Assembly (NCBI GenBank): GCA_902770195.1
Contig: CACXSA010000004.1
Location: 1 to 57,894, forward strand
From: an uncultured Prevotellaceae bacterium
GTDB taxonomy: Bacteria > Bacteroidota > Bacteroidia > Bacteroidales > Bacteroidaceae
Reading direction: 5' to 3'
Length of the DNA: 57,894 nucleotides
Shown here: positions 8,801 to 15,761 of the stretch, in pieces
Layout: each line of letters opens with the position of its first letter
Numbering within the stretch: the first letter of the stretch is position 1
Notes under the pieces: generated by a model
What the model was told of the DNA's origin: nothing
Databases searched by the model: none
Seen by the model: the letters and a program-made list of their open reading frames with translations, nothing else
Translations under genes and position numbers: made by a program

Positions 8801-9290
8801 CAGAACTCGCCGTCCTATTTTCATCCTCACAACGAATGCCCAAATAGAAATCTGTGTGGTCCTTATGCCCATCCACTAAAATGAAGATAGAACTACTAGT
8901 GAATGTCATAGCACTAACCATGCTAACAAACTTGTCTGTAGCATATTCATCCTTCTCATATACCATCTTATTGATTTTGAAAAGGATAATTCCGTCAGTT
9001 GAAACGTCTGGCATCTCTACCAAGTCCATACCTGACAATTGTACGAGATAATTCTTTAAGACGACATCGTTAACAAGAGATAGTGCATTAGAGGCCCTTT
9101 CTTGATAGTCTTTCACCTCGGTATGCTTTTGTTCAGACAAGTTTTGTTGAGATATTTGCTCAACCTCTGTTTGGGGCATATGACTTGGCAAAGAATCTTC
9201 TTCCAATTCTATTCCCAAGTTCCTCTCTGCCAAAGATTCCTCTATGGAAACCTCTGACTTCTTTTTGTTTCTATCGTGAATCGTACTCAT
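5862..9290 (-). CDS. HerA/VirB4-like P-loop ATPase (DUF87), 1142 aa
   Basis: The C-terminal half is a HerA/FtsK-superfamily motor: Walker A GSTGCGKSE at about 628-636, Walker B ITVLEEAHNIL at about 854-864, a sensor-like VIVDQSPTS near 901 and an arginine-bearing MRLPDGDDR near 925. The N-terminal half resembles conjugation ATPases (TraC/VirB4): a beta domain at 85-190 ending SAICGQFPGVQ and a second piece GLWQTGVYFLSYENDRATAE near 464-483. Between them lie Ser/Thr-rich stretches (about 280-330 and 385-430) around a small Gly/Ala-rich hydrophobic segment (345-385) that may touch the membrane. No other T4SS genes are nearby. ATGA overlaps couple it to the genes on both sides. It is likely a hexameric motor moving DNA or protein; the substrate is unknown. 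Confidence 0.85.
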   Translation of the reverse strand: MSTIHDRNKKKSEVSIEESLAERNLGIELEEDSLPSHMPQTEVEQISQQNLSEQKHTEVKDYQERASNALSLVNDVVLKNYLVQLSGMDLVEMPDVSTDGIILFKINKMVYEKDEYATDKFVSMVSAMTFTSSSIFILVDGHKDHTDFYLGIRCEDENRTASSVAETFKSAICGQFPGVQMNDISFIEKGASASEQDKIFARLREAKSISSCVGIPSIKSKDQDRSNSGYIQGIEKLALAMRGKEYTAVVLAKNQTAEDIHNIRVGYEMLYTQLSSQASQQLAYSNSESMANSLTSTKGYTDTKTVSEMSGKTHSLQYSKANTEGESVSKGSSQKNFWGKAGTIAEPLFYAGTYLTATGVGAPAGAIMMGLGAAAGLGKVLGEGSKSKNDTKSKSETYTVGTNEGFTESHSESSSHADNFSMSNGQTATIGESKTVTITIRDKHIDELLKRIDNQLERINQAEGSGLWQTGVYFLSYENDRATAEIGATIFRSIMEGESSGVEVSAINSWYLDGAKENLAKGLPLAISCFTHPVFLYKNKSEQDIHVTGTSLINSSELAMMMGLPRKSVPGLPVVEHASLAKEVVSYSGNKKSREIGLGCIFDYGMEYPENKVTLKQKSLTQHVFVTGSTGCGKSETVYKLIGEALSTGAKFLIIEPAKGEYKNVFGNVAVFGTNPKITRLLRINPFRFPTGDNGIHVLEHVDRLVEIFNVCWPMYAAMPAVLKKAVLACYEKCGWDLINSNNRYATELFPTFADLQQELVQAINESAYSEEVKSNYTGSLITRVESLTNGINGEIFASTDLKDDVLFDENAIIDLSRVGSLETKSLIMGILIMRLSEYRMSTVKEANSGLRHITVLEEAHNILKRTSTEQSMEGSNVAGKSVEMITNAIAEMRTYGESFVIVDQSPTSVAPAAIKNTNTKIIMRLPDGDDRKITGKAASMKDNQIDEIAKLPTGVAVVYQNDWVAPVLCKIDMYKGERTPFTPIDGTRRFDNSKAINAEILKLLLKGRINVPIELDTDFVLGNIQNCRMPTSLKIEITNIIADVKQGKDVIWQDENFARLSHIVVDLLSARIAVEQNVKKAKDFKELDLLLDSFVAQQASISENLKLAVRQCLMMQYGEKDDTSKRIYNAWFTETKKHLLS

Positions 9291-9817
9291 TGTCTCTCCA
9301 TTTTATCATTCAACAAAAGGACACCACCAACTATCAAAACAGCACCACCAACAACCGTTAATAAAGTTTTCCCTGCAACAAGTCCAACAAGAGCAAGGGT
9401 TGCGCCACCTGCAGACACAGTAGCATAAGTTTTGTTAATGGGTCGTTTAGGACTTTGTTGTTGTTTAGATTGCTGTTGCTCTTTCGACCTTCTTTCTTCC
9501 TTGTCGATTTCCTCTCCTTTACTTTTTCCGACAGTTTTTACTACGGTCTCATAGAAAGCTAATTTCTCTCTTGAAAAATTAGAATCCAAATCATTCTTTA
9601 CTTTGAATAAAAAGTCTTCATCCCATTCTTCTTGTGATGGAACGGTATAGCCTGCTTCTTTGTTCTCATCAAAGAGTTCAGGAATTTCACTCATGGCATA
9701 CGAAAGCATCTCGCCAAACGTTGTGCCACGCGGGTCTAACAACAATTCATTTGTTAATGATATACGAACTTTTGCCAATTTCTTATTGGCTACAGCCGCT
9801 ACAAACTCTTGTTTCAT
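9287..9817 (-). CDS. Small protein with cytosolic domain and C-terminal two-TM hairpin
   Basis: In this 176-aa protein, residues 1-95 form a soluble domain with the pattern KVRISLTNELLLDPRGTTFG ... EEWDEDFLFKVKNDLDSNFS. From memory this resembles a short uncharacterised domain also found in Firmicutes proteins. Residues 100-130 are a Gln/Lys/Ser-rich linker. Residues 133-170 form two short hydrophobic Gly/Ala/Val/Leu segments (TVSAGGATLALVGLVAGK and LLTVVGGAVLIVGGVLLL) joined by a tight turn, i.e. a membrane hairpin. Its TGA overlaps the ATPase start as ATGA and it begins 5 bp after the large dynamin gene. It may anchor the GTPases or ATPase to the membrane; this is inference from context. 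Confidence 0.8.
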   Translation of the reverse strand: MKQEFVAAVANKKLAKVRISLTNELLLDPRGTTFGEMLSYAMSEIPELFDENKEAGYTVPSQEEWDEDFLFKVKNDLDSNFSREKLAFYETVVKTVGKSKGEEIDKEERRSKEQQQSKQQQSPKRPINKTYATVSAGGATLALVGLVAGKTLLTVVGGAVLIVGGVLLLNDKMERQ

Positions 9818-9822
9818 ATCGT

Positions 9823-12135
9823 TTAGAAATTTATAAGTTTATTAATCCTTGCTATAATTCCATTCATCCACAGAAGATTCTTTTTCTTGGTTTCCAACTC
9901 TTGTGCAGTGACGTTGGCATCATTGATAGTGCCCTGCAACTCATTCAGTTTCTTTTCAAGTGCCTCGTTAATAGCTTTAAGCTGTTTCCCCAGCATCTTC
10001 TTTATTCTATTGGTCTCGGAGGCAACATGTTTCATTGCAGACTCTTTTGCTTCACCAAGTTGTATTTGGATCGGCTCAAAATACTTATTAACAACTTCTG
10101 TCATATTAACATATTCCTTGTAATCCGAAACCCATTCTTTTACAGTCTTGTCACGATACTTAGTTTCGTATCTTTCTGTTCCCCAATTCCAAGGTGTCCA
10201 AAACCAATTGGTTTTCTTTTCTTGATAGGCTTCACGAACAGTTTTATTTTGATAACTTCCCTCATCTTTACGAGTAGTTTCTGCTCTTAAGACGGCATCC
10301 AAATCTGCCAAATCCTCCGCTACGAAATTCAACGGGTTAATAACGAGGGCATTCTTGTCAATATTGATTCCGAGATCCTTAACAAAAGCCTCATATTGCT
10401 TAACAATTGTTTTGTAAAGCGTCATATATGTGGTCTTTAGAATCTTGTCAATTTGCGCCTCTAACTGGTCGAGAATATCATTACTCTCTTTCTGTATCTT
10501 ACTTGCTTGGCTTGTTGCTTCCGACTTGATAACTTTGGTACTGTTTGTATATCGGAATATAATTTTATTTATATTTGTTCTTTGTTTGTCAACATATTCT
10601 TCAATCTCTTGCTTTACACTATCAGTAATATCAATATCCTCAACCAAAGAGGATAGTTGCCGAGCAGACTCTCCAGAACGAATTTTCTTTCTAATGTTAT
10701 TTATTGATTCATCTAATTGAACTTTCTTTGCCGTATCTTCTTTAATGGCTTGCTCTAATGTCGCTATTGCTGCCAGTTCATTCAATCTGTTGTTAAAGGA
10801 TTGGACCAAATCGAAAACCTTTATAGTTCGTGCATATTTGTTGATATACAATTCAATAGCTTTTTCAATTGATACAATGCCACTATGTATTTCCACGCTT
10901 GTTTTTTCTCCTTCTTCATGATTAGGGTTAGCGTCAGCCTCTTTTAAATATTGTTCTAATTCTATTTGTACGAGACGGGGAAGATGGGAGAAATGGTAAA
11001 ATGAGTCAAAATGATAGCTTGGATATTTTTTCATCCTCCTTCTAAATGTATCAATAACATAGGGCTCTTCTGGCGCAGTTCGGGCTTCAAAAGCCGCAAG
11101 AGCAGAAACGGGAAAGATATTTGGCTCATAAATCTTTCTTGATTCAAGTTTTGCTTTCACTTGTGATAGTATATCATCAACGCTCTCTTTTACTGGATGA
11201 AAATTGTCAATCTTGTTCACCGCAAAAATAAAGCGCTCCCGTGATTGCTTCCCTCTTTTTTTCATACATTCACAAATGTAATCCAAAAATGCGGTCTCGT
11301 CATCGGTATTAAATTGAGTTGCGTTCATGACGAATAAGACTAATGACTTGTCGGAGTCATTCATCATCTCGTAGGTCATGGCTTTATGCCGTTGGTCACC
11401 AGAATTGTTTGGTCCCGGAGTGTCAACTAGAACCAACCTCATTCCAACAGAGTTGACACAAGGTATGCTTCCCTCAATGTCTATTGATGATATTTTCTCA
11501 TTTTTATTCCACTCTTCCATCTTGGATAGAGTCAACTCGTTATCTTCAAACAATTTCTTTCCGTTGCTATCAAAAGCAACTCCCCGATAATCTCCCTTTT
11601 CTCTATCGGTGTCAATGATGTTCACTATTGTAGCAGTAGTTGCAGTATTGGCAACTGGCATAAGTTCATAGTCTAATAAAGCATTTATAAGTGTTGACTT
11701 GCCAGAACTCATTGTTGCGACTACATTGATTTCAAAACGTTGGTCTTTTGCCCTTTGGAATGCTTGTAGAATTGCTTCGTCCTTTAATTGGGCAACTGGC
11801 CCGTTCTTAATTTCGTCAAAAATTTTATCAACTTCCGCTTCCGTATCCGAAACGCTTGGAGTACAATTATGTTTAAATTGCTCTATATGTATTCCAACTT
11901 GAGGAGTAGACAATCCGGATTGTAAATCCTCAAAATCAGCTAATGTTCCAGTAAACTCCATCGAGAAGTTCTTGTCTTGATATTCATTTACAAGGATGGT
12001 TGAAAGGTCGCCAGCCCATTCTTGTAAGCGTTTCTCACCAAAGTTAAGAGAACTATTTCCCTTTGGTTTTTTCCCATCGACAATAATTTCTGTGCTTTTT
12101 GTAAATGGGTTGTACTTAATCTTTACTGTTTTCAT
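9823..12135 (-). CDS. Large bacterial dynamin-like GTPase, 770 aa
   Basis: G1 is ATMSSGKST at 140-148, followed by LINALLDYELMPVANTATTA, in which the G2 threonines are seen. G3 is DTPGPNNSGDQ (about 248) and G4 is AVNKIDNF (about 306). The arrangement, a dynamin-family GTPase domain followed by a long helical region (about 430-640) and a C-terminal helical tail rich in Glu/Lys, is that of bacterial dynamin-like proteins that bind or remodel membranes. Residues 590-680 contain a Trp-rich patch (KTNWFWTPWNWGTERYETKY) that could be the membrane paddle. A ~90-residue N-terminal extension precedes the GTPase domain. It overlaps the smaller GTPase gene as ATGA; tandem GTPases commonly work as a pair. 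The cargo or trigger is unknown. Confidence 0.88.
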   Translation of the reverse strand: MKTVKIKYNPFTKSTEIIVDGKKPKGNSSLNFGEKRLQEWAGDLSTILVNEYQDKNFSMEFTGTLADFEDLQSGLSTPQVGIHIEQFKHNCTPSVSDTEAEVDKIFDEIKNGPVAQLKDEAILQAFQRAKDQRFEINVVATMSSGKSTLINALLDYELMPVANTATTATIVNIIDTDREKGDYRGVAFDSNGKKLFEDNELTLSKMEEWNKNEKISSIDIEGSIPCVNSVGMRLVLVDTPGPNNSGDQRHKAMTYEMMNDSDKSLVLFVMNATQFNTDDETAFLDYICECMKKRGKQSRERFIFAVNKIDNFHPVKESVDDILSQVKAKLESRKIYEPNIFPVSALAAFEARTAPEEPYVIDTFRRRMKKYPSYHFDSFYHFSHLPRLVQIELEQYLKEADANPNHEEGEKTSVEIHSGIVSIEKAIELYINKYARTIKVFDLVQSFNNRLNELAAIATLEQAIKEDTAKKVQLDESINNIRKKIRSGESARQLSSLVEDIDITDSVKQEIEEYVDKQRTNINKIIFRYTNSTKVIKSEATSQASKIQKESNDILDQLEAQIDKILKTTYMTLYKTIVKQYEAFVKDLGINIDKNALVINPLNFVAEDLADLDAVLRAETTRKDEGSYQNKTVREAYQEKKTNWFWTPWNWGTERYETKYRDKTVKEWVSDYKEYVNMTEVVNKYFEPIQIQLGEAKESAMKHVASETNRIKKMLGKQLKAINEALEKKLNELQGTINDANVTAQELETKKKNLLWMNGIIARINKLINF

Positions 12136-13406
12136 ACGTTTTTAATTATTCTTTCTAATAATGTAATGCCTGATTTATATAATTCTCTATCCTGGATATT
12201 TGTATCCATCGTATTATTTAGATGATAAGTTGGTAAGCAGTAGAAATCCTTTTGAAACCGTTTCTTCAATTTTTGGAGATCATCAATTTCCACTTCGTCT
12301 AGCTTATTTCTCATCCCAATTCTAAGGAGGAACGAGTAGTAACCAGATAGTGGAACTATTACCGGGTTTGCTCTTTTAGTATTCAAAATGGTCTCAAATT
12401 CTCTATAAGTTTCTTTGATGGAATCGTGTCGAGGATTGAAGCCATCTAATTGATTCAGAACAAATATAACCTGTTTCTTGGTGTGCGAAATAGTATAGTC
12501 CAATAACGCCCTTTCGTCTTCAGTGTCAAAGTACAAGGCGTTGGAAACGAAAATAATACCATCGTAATTGTTAGAAGCTATAGCTTTCAGTGTGATCTCT
12601 CCATGACACTTGTCTCCGCTATAATTGGTTCCTGGCGTATCAATAAAGCATATCCGACTATTAGACAAGGTGGAATTAAAATGTAACGCTATTTCTACTG
12701 CATCATCTTTTTGAAGTGTTTCCACATCGTTTTTGTAGATATAACGACCATTTGTAAGTTTTGCAGTTCCTCCATCGTTAAAGGGCTTGTTGTATAAGTA
12801 GCACAACTTTTGGGTGCACGCTGTTGCCCTTGTCTCATTAACACGATAGCCAGTAAGAGCATTAATAAGAGTTGATTTTCCTGCACTCATGGTTGCTACG
12901 ACAAGAATTCTTTTTAAAGGCTTCTTGTGGAAATCTTGGTCAAATACACGGTGCGCTATAAGTTGTTGTGGAATTTTACTTTGCGTAGGCAAATTCCAAT
13001 TGAAATAAATATCCTTAAGGATGCATCTTGCTATAATATCCTTAACATAATCATACAATAACATATAAGCGTCACCTAGTAATTTGGAATTCAATTTTGA
13101 TACAAGATAAAAGCAATCAAAAAAGAAAGGCCTCCTCATCGTGAAAAAAATGAACCCGTCTCGTTTTAGTGAAACTGCCTTTTTTATTTGGCAAAAATTT
13201 GATGTGCATTGCCAATATGAAGAAGGTATGGGGGATGTTATGGAAGAAGCCCAAACCTTATAAACAAGGCTTGCCCGACTATCTTTTTTTGACATATAAC
13301 ACATAAATTCCCCCAACCCCATCACATATTGTATTTTGAACTTCTCTTTCAGTTCGCAAATGGGATGGTTCTTGATGCTAAATGTATGTGTCAAGAAGTT
13401 GTCCAT
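12132..13406 (-). CDS. Small dynamin-like GTPase partner, 424 aa, lacking a stalk
   Basis: G1 is ATMSAGKST at 171-179, G3 is DTPGTNYSGDK (about 252) and G4 is degenerate: LNQLDG replaces NKxD (about 301). The GTPase domain is very like that of the following 770-aa protein (ATMSAGKSTLINAL versus ATMSSGKSTLINAL). The protein ends about 120 residues after G4, so there is no long helical stalk. The N-terminal 150 residues are unlike the partner and contain several Cys and aromatic residues (RRPFFFDCFYLVSKLNSKLL). It starts 4 bp after the anti-sigma-like gene. A short, possibly low-specificity GTPase next to a full-length dynamin suggests a regulatory or hetero-oligomer partner; this is inference. 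Confidence 0.85.
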   Translation of the reverse strand: MDNFLTHTFSIKNHPICELKEKFKIQYVMGLGEFMCYMSKKDSRASLVYKVWASSITSPIPSSYWQCTSNFCQIKKAVSLKRDGFIFFTMRRPFFFDCFYLVSKLNSKLLGDAYMLLYDYVKDIIARCILKDIYFNWNLPTQSKIPQQLIAHRVFDQDFHKKPLKRILVVATMSAGKSTLINALTGYRVNETRATACTQKLCYLYNKPFNDGGTAKLTNGRYIYKNDVETLQKDDAVEIALHFNSTLSNSRICFIDTPGTNYSGDKCHGEITLKAIASNNYDGIIFVSNALYFDTEDERALLDYTISHTKKQVIFVLNQLDGFNPRHDSIKETYREFETILNTKRANPVIVPLSGYYSFLLRIGMRNKLDEVEIDDLQKLKKRFQKDFYCLPTYHLNNTMDTNIQDRELYKSGITLLERIIKNV

Positions 13407-13410
13407 ATTA

Positions 13411-13689
13411 CTACATCACATGCTTATCTGTTTCTTCTACGTTTCGTTTGATTTCTTCTAAAGAAATATCTTGACCTTCAAACAATTTATCTGGGATTTC
13501 TGCTTGTAAACTTTCACCCGAATCAATGAGTTCGGGATTGTTTTTTATGTCTGAAACAATTTCTAGGAGTTCCTGTAATTCTTCGTTATCCAAGCAGTCC
13601 CCTATTATATTCTCTTCAATAGGGATTGCATTACCATCAATATAGGCAGCAAGCATTTCATCAGAAATGAAATTATCAAAATTATCCAT
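13411..13689 (-). CDS. Small acidic anti-sigma-like protein
   Basis: This 92-aa, strongly acidic protein begins MDNFDNFISDEMLAAYIDGN. The SDEMLAAYIDGN...EELQELLEIVSDIK pattern is the one seen at the N-terminus of Bacteroidetes anti-sigma factors and of small cytosolic proteins paired with ECF sigma factors. No TM segment and no zinc-binding HxxxCxxC is visible, so if it is an anti-sigma factor it is a short soluble one. It overlaps the sigma gene by eight bases (ATGGATAA) and is followed 4 bp later by the small dynamin gene, so its expression is tied to both. The functional call is by pattern and position. Confidence 0.7.
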   Translation of the reverse strand: MDNFDNFISDEMLAAYIDGNAIPIEENIIGDCLDNEELQELLEIVSDIKNNPELIDSGESLQAEIPDKLFEGQDISLEEIKRNVEETDKHVM

Positions 13690-14248
13690 AATAATCCTCC
13701 TTTCTACCCATTATAAGACGAAGCTGCACAAGTGCGCGACGGTGAATGTTATACAAATTATCTACTGTTACGTTCATTTCTTTTGCTAATTTTTCCGGTT
13801 GAACATCTTGCAAGTCCAACACCTCAATGACTTGACGGTATCGGGCATTTGGCATCTTCTTCAAAGCTGAATGAATATCCATACGTTGCTCTATGGTTAA
13901 TCCAGAATTATATGCTTGTTTCATTTTATCGTTTAGTTCCTCCGTTGGTATGGAATCTATCAGTACCATACGTTTTTTTTGGAAGAAACGCACAGCTACC
14001 ACACTGACATAGGTCATAAGCGTACTGCGATACTGGAACTTGCGAATCACCGCCCAATTATTATTAGCCATAAAAAGGTATAACTCGCTGACCAACTCAC
14101 GTTTGTCAATATTCCCATCAAAAACATTCAAAAGAATATAAGCGAAAAGTTTCGAGCATTTCTTCTGAAAGAAATACTCTATCAATGGTCTGTTGTTATT
14201 CAGTATTCCATTGACTAATTGTTCATCATCATAGAGGTCGTAATCCAT
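13682..14248 (-). CDS. ECF-like RNA polymerase sigma factor
   Basis: I start at ATG 14248 (MDYDLYDDEQLVNGILNNNR, 188 aa); an in-frame TTG seven codons upstream is less likely. Residues about 8-95 match sigma region 2 (EQLVNGILNNN...LIEYFFQKKCSKLFAYI ... KFQYRSTLMTYVSVVAVRFF). Residues 125-180 match region 4, with the helix-turn-helix LAKEMNVTVDNLYNIHRRAL. The linker between them is short, as in ECF factors. It is the first gene of the operon and overlaps the anti-sigma-like gene. Autoregulation with the downstream GTPase/ATPase genes as its regulon is the natural hypothesis, but no promoter of a distinct sigma class can be proven from the sequence. Confidence 0.82.
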   Translation of the reverse strand: MDYDLYDDEQLVNGILNNNRPLIEYFFQKKCSKLFAYILLNVFDGNIDKRELVSELYLFMANNNWAVIRKFQYRSTLMTYVSVVAVRFFQKKRMVLIDSIPTEELNDKMKQAYNSGLTIEQRMDIHSALKKMPNARYRQVIEVLDLQDVQPEKLAKEMNVTVDNLYNIHRRALVQLRLIMGRKEDYYG

Positions 14249-14300
14249 ACTTTTCTTATCTGTCCGCAAACACTCTTCACATCAGATGCTATATAAACGC

Positions 14301-14348
14301 AGAAAGTCCGACGACGTCTGTCCCAAGGCAGAACGTTGAGGACTTTCT
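14301..14348. other. Hairpin between the mini-ORF and the sigma gene
   Basis: A 9-bp stem AGAAAGTCC (14301-14309) with GGACTTTCT (14340-14348) is extended inside by CGACGT/ACGTTG and CTG/CAG. On the minus strand it lies about 53 nt before the sigma start, and the 3' stop of the mini-ORF lies just ahead of it. It could be an attenuator; the poly-U on the minus strand is poor. Confidence 0.55.
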
Positions 14349-14367
14349 TTCATATCCCATCAAACCT

Positions 14368-14451
14368 TTACGGTTTCTTATGTCTTTGAGCACAAACGGG
14401 ACATCCATATTTGCTCTTTGCTTTAGCGGTTAGTACTCTTGTTAATGACAT
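14368..14451 (-). CDS. 27-aa leader mini-ORF with CPVC motif
   Basis: ATG 14451 to TAA 14368 encodes MSLTRVLTAKAKSKYGCPVC followed by AQRHKKP. It is short, basic and has a CxxC pair followed by a His, which could bind a metal. The start codon lies in the loop of the stem 14428-14434/14457-14463. It sits inside the structured leader about 120 nt before the sigma gene. It may be a regulatory leader peptide or a very small protein, or a chance ORF. There is no ribosome-binding evidence beyond context. Confidence 0.35.
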   Translation of the reverse strand: MSLTRVLTAKAKSKYGCPVCAQRHKKP

Positions 14452-14665
14452 TCTGCACTAACCTCTTGACATAGAGAAAGCGCAGACAACTGCCATATCT
14501 CCAGTCAGGTTCAGCACGACCCCTAATATCTTATGATGAAGCCTGCGCTTATGCGCAGCTCCAACAGATATTAGGTTTTGCTCTTTTGCTTCTCTGGCGA
14601 GGTGCTGATTCGACTGGAGAATTTGAGCAAATATGTCTTTGTACTCTCTTTCGAGAAATACGCGC

Positions 14666-14673
14666 CAAAATTA
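14666..14673 (-). promoter_or_regulatory. Candidate -7 box for the structured leader and sigma operon
   Basis: The minus strand reads TAATTTTG, matching TAnnTTTG, immediately upstream of the GNRA hairpin at 14656-14645. No convincing -33 TTTG lies at the usual 19-22 bp spacing, so strength or sigma type is uncertain. Confidence 0.45.
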
Positions 14674-14783
14674 CAAAAAATAATCGAAACGGAATCACAC
14701 AAAGTCAAAAAAGTCACAAAAAGAGACAAAATTTCTCCTTTTGAGAGTCAAAATTGCATAAAATTGGCATTTATTACCTTCTT

Positions 14784-14926
14784 CTCCGCTATATCTCCGT
14801 TACATCTCCGTAGGACTTCCGTGGATTTAGCGTGCACCCTCCGTGCTACCTCCGTATAACTATCCTCCGAGTCTCTAAAAGGACACCAAAGGAGGTGTAA
14901 AGGAGGACCAAAGGAGCACCAAAGGA
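14784..14926. repeat. Two arrays of 11-nt periodic repeats downstream of the 14931-15650 gene
   Basis: On the plus strand CTCCG-type units start at 14784, 14795, 14806, 14817 (TTCCG), 14828 (degenerate), 14839 and 14850, i.e. every 11 nt; a further unit lies at 14865. A second array of AAAGGA units starts at 14878, 14888, 14899, 14910 and 14921 (spacings 10, 11, 11, 11). The sequence between cores varies. The period equals about one DNA helical turn and is not a multiple of a codon. Confidence 0.85.
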
Positions 14927-14930
14927 AATC

Positions 14931-15650
14931 TTATTTCAAACCACCATAACTCTTGGCTGCATTATCAAGCGCTTCTTCAGTGCTGAACTGCACGTAATAC
15001 TTGCAGCGAGTTACGATGGACTGCGTTGAGCAATTCTTACCTATCACACGCACCAAGGCCCAACCTTTCATCTCATTGGCGAAGTCATTATCCGTCAATG
15101 CCAGACACCCATCCACAAGGACAAACTCGCCCCGTTTTACCTCCCGCATCGTGAAACTCACTTTGGGACAGTTTTCACGTTGAAACTGCTGTTCAGCGGT
15201 GTAAAGCAAAAAGACTTCAAAAGGGCGTACATCGGCAGCTTTGCGATCGGTGATGAGTGCAGGAGTCCCGTCCACTTCACCCAGTCGTTGCTGAACGGGC
15301 AACAGATTGCCTTCGCTCACCGGAATGCCAGGCACCAGTAGTGAACCTTCAACTGAAGATTTGTTTTTAGGCAGGAAAACCACTGGCAGTTGGTTTGCCA
15401 ACGATAGAAAACGGTGGTAAGTAGTCTTCCCCTCAGTGAACATAGGTGACCATCGTGACAGGTCTTTCCACAAAGCGATACTATGACGCATACGCTGCCG
15501 TTGAATGAACTGACCACGCGTATTGCTTTGACGTCCTTCTGAGGTGGACACTCGTGTGACGACCGTCCCGTTTCGGATGTATTTGGTCACTCCAAGCGAT
15601 GGTATCTTGCCGATAATCTCGACTCCAATAGATGGATGCTTTATTTTCAC
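14931..15650 (-). CDS. Conserved-looking hypothetical protein of Prevotella type
   Basis: I start at GTG 15650 (MKIKHPSIGVEIIGKIPSLG, 239 aa); the longer frame begins at a TTG and adds an unlikely N-terminus. The N-terminal part GKIPSLGVTKYIRNGTVVTR followed by QSNTRGQFIQRQRMRHSIAL resembles small Bacteroidetes proteins of unknown function (DUF6266-like). The remainder alternates beta-rich stretches (SFTMREVKRGEFVLVDG; GWALVRVIGKNCSTQSIVTR) and ends AAKSYGGLK. No signal peptide, TM segment or catalytic motif is visible. Many basic residues in the N-terminal 60 would allow nucleic-acid binding, but this is inference. It is flanked on both sides by 11-nt repeat arrays. Confidence 0.72.
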   Translation of the reverse strand: MKIKHPSIGVEIIGKIPSLGVTKYIRNGTVVTRVSTSEGRQSNTRGQFIQRQRMRHSIALWKDLSRWSPMFTEGKTTYHRFLSLANQLPVVFLPKNKSSVEGSLLVPGIPVSEGNLLPVQQRLGEVDGTPALITDRKAADVRPFEVFLLYTAEQQFQRENCPKVSFTMREVKRGEFVLVDGCLALTDNDFANEMKGWALVRVIGKNCSTQSIVTRCKYYVQFSTEEALDNAAKSYGGLK

Positions 15651-15761
15651 GACTTTATATTTTATATTTAACAGCCACTTGCACTGCACCAATAAGGCAG
15701 CAGGTTCAATATTTATTTGTTATTTCTTCTTTACAACTTCGTTATTTCTTTGATGAATAAT

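Larger units (their letters stand above)
14299..14660 (-). ncRNA. Structured leader or ncRNA upstream of the sigma operon
   Basis: From a -7 box at 14673-14666 the minus strand would start near 14660 with a hairpin TCTC-GAAA-GAGA (14656-14645, GNRA loop). There follows a rod made of nested perfect stems: 14612-14619 with 14499-14506, 14602-14608 with 14511-14517, 14566-14575 with 14522-14531, and an apical CTGCGC/GCGCAG hairpin (14543-14558). Segment 14625-14635 pairs perfectly over 11 nt with 14406-14416, or alternatively over 5 nt with 14494-14498. Further stems are 14428-14434 with 14457-14463 and a long hairpin at 14301-14348. I do not recognise the family. Either a cis-acting leader or a separate RNA is possible. 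Confidence 0.6.

Noticed and set aside
14299-14350. Possible RNase P RNA because of GAAAGTCC
   Set aside because: None of the other conserved RNase P blocks occur and the bases form a simple hairpin.
14598-14640. Similarity of the plus strand (GGTGCTGATTCGACTGGAG) to the 5' end of tmRNA
   Set aside because: The match is short, the 3' CCA end and tag-peptide frame are absent, and the same bases form arms of the rod-like fold on the other strand.
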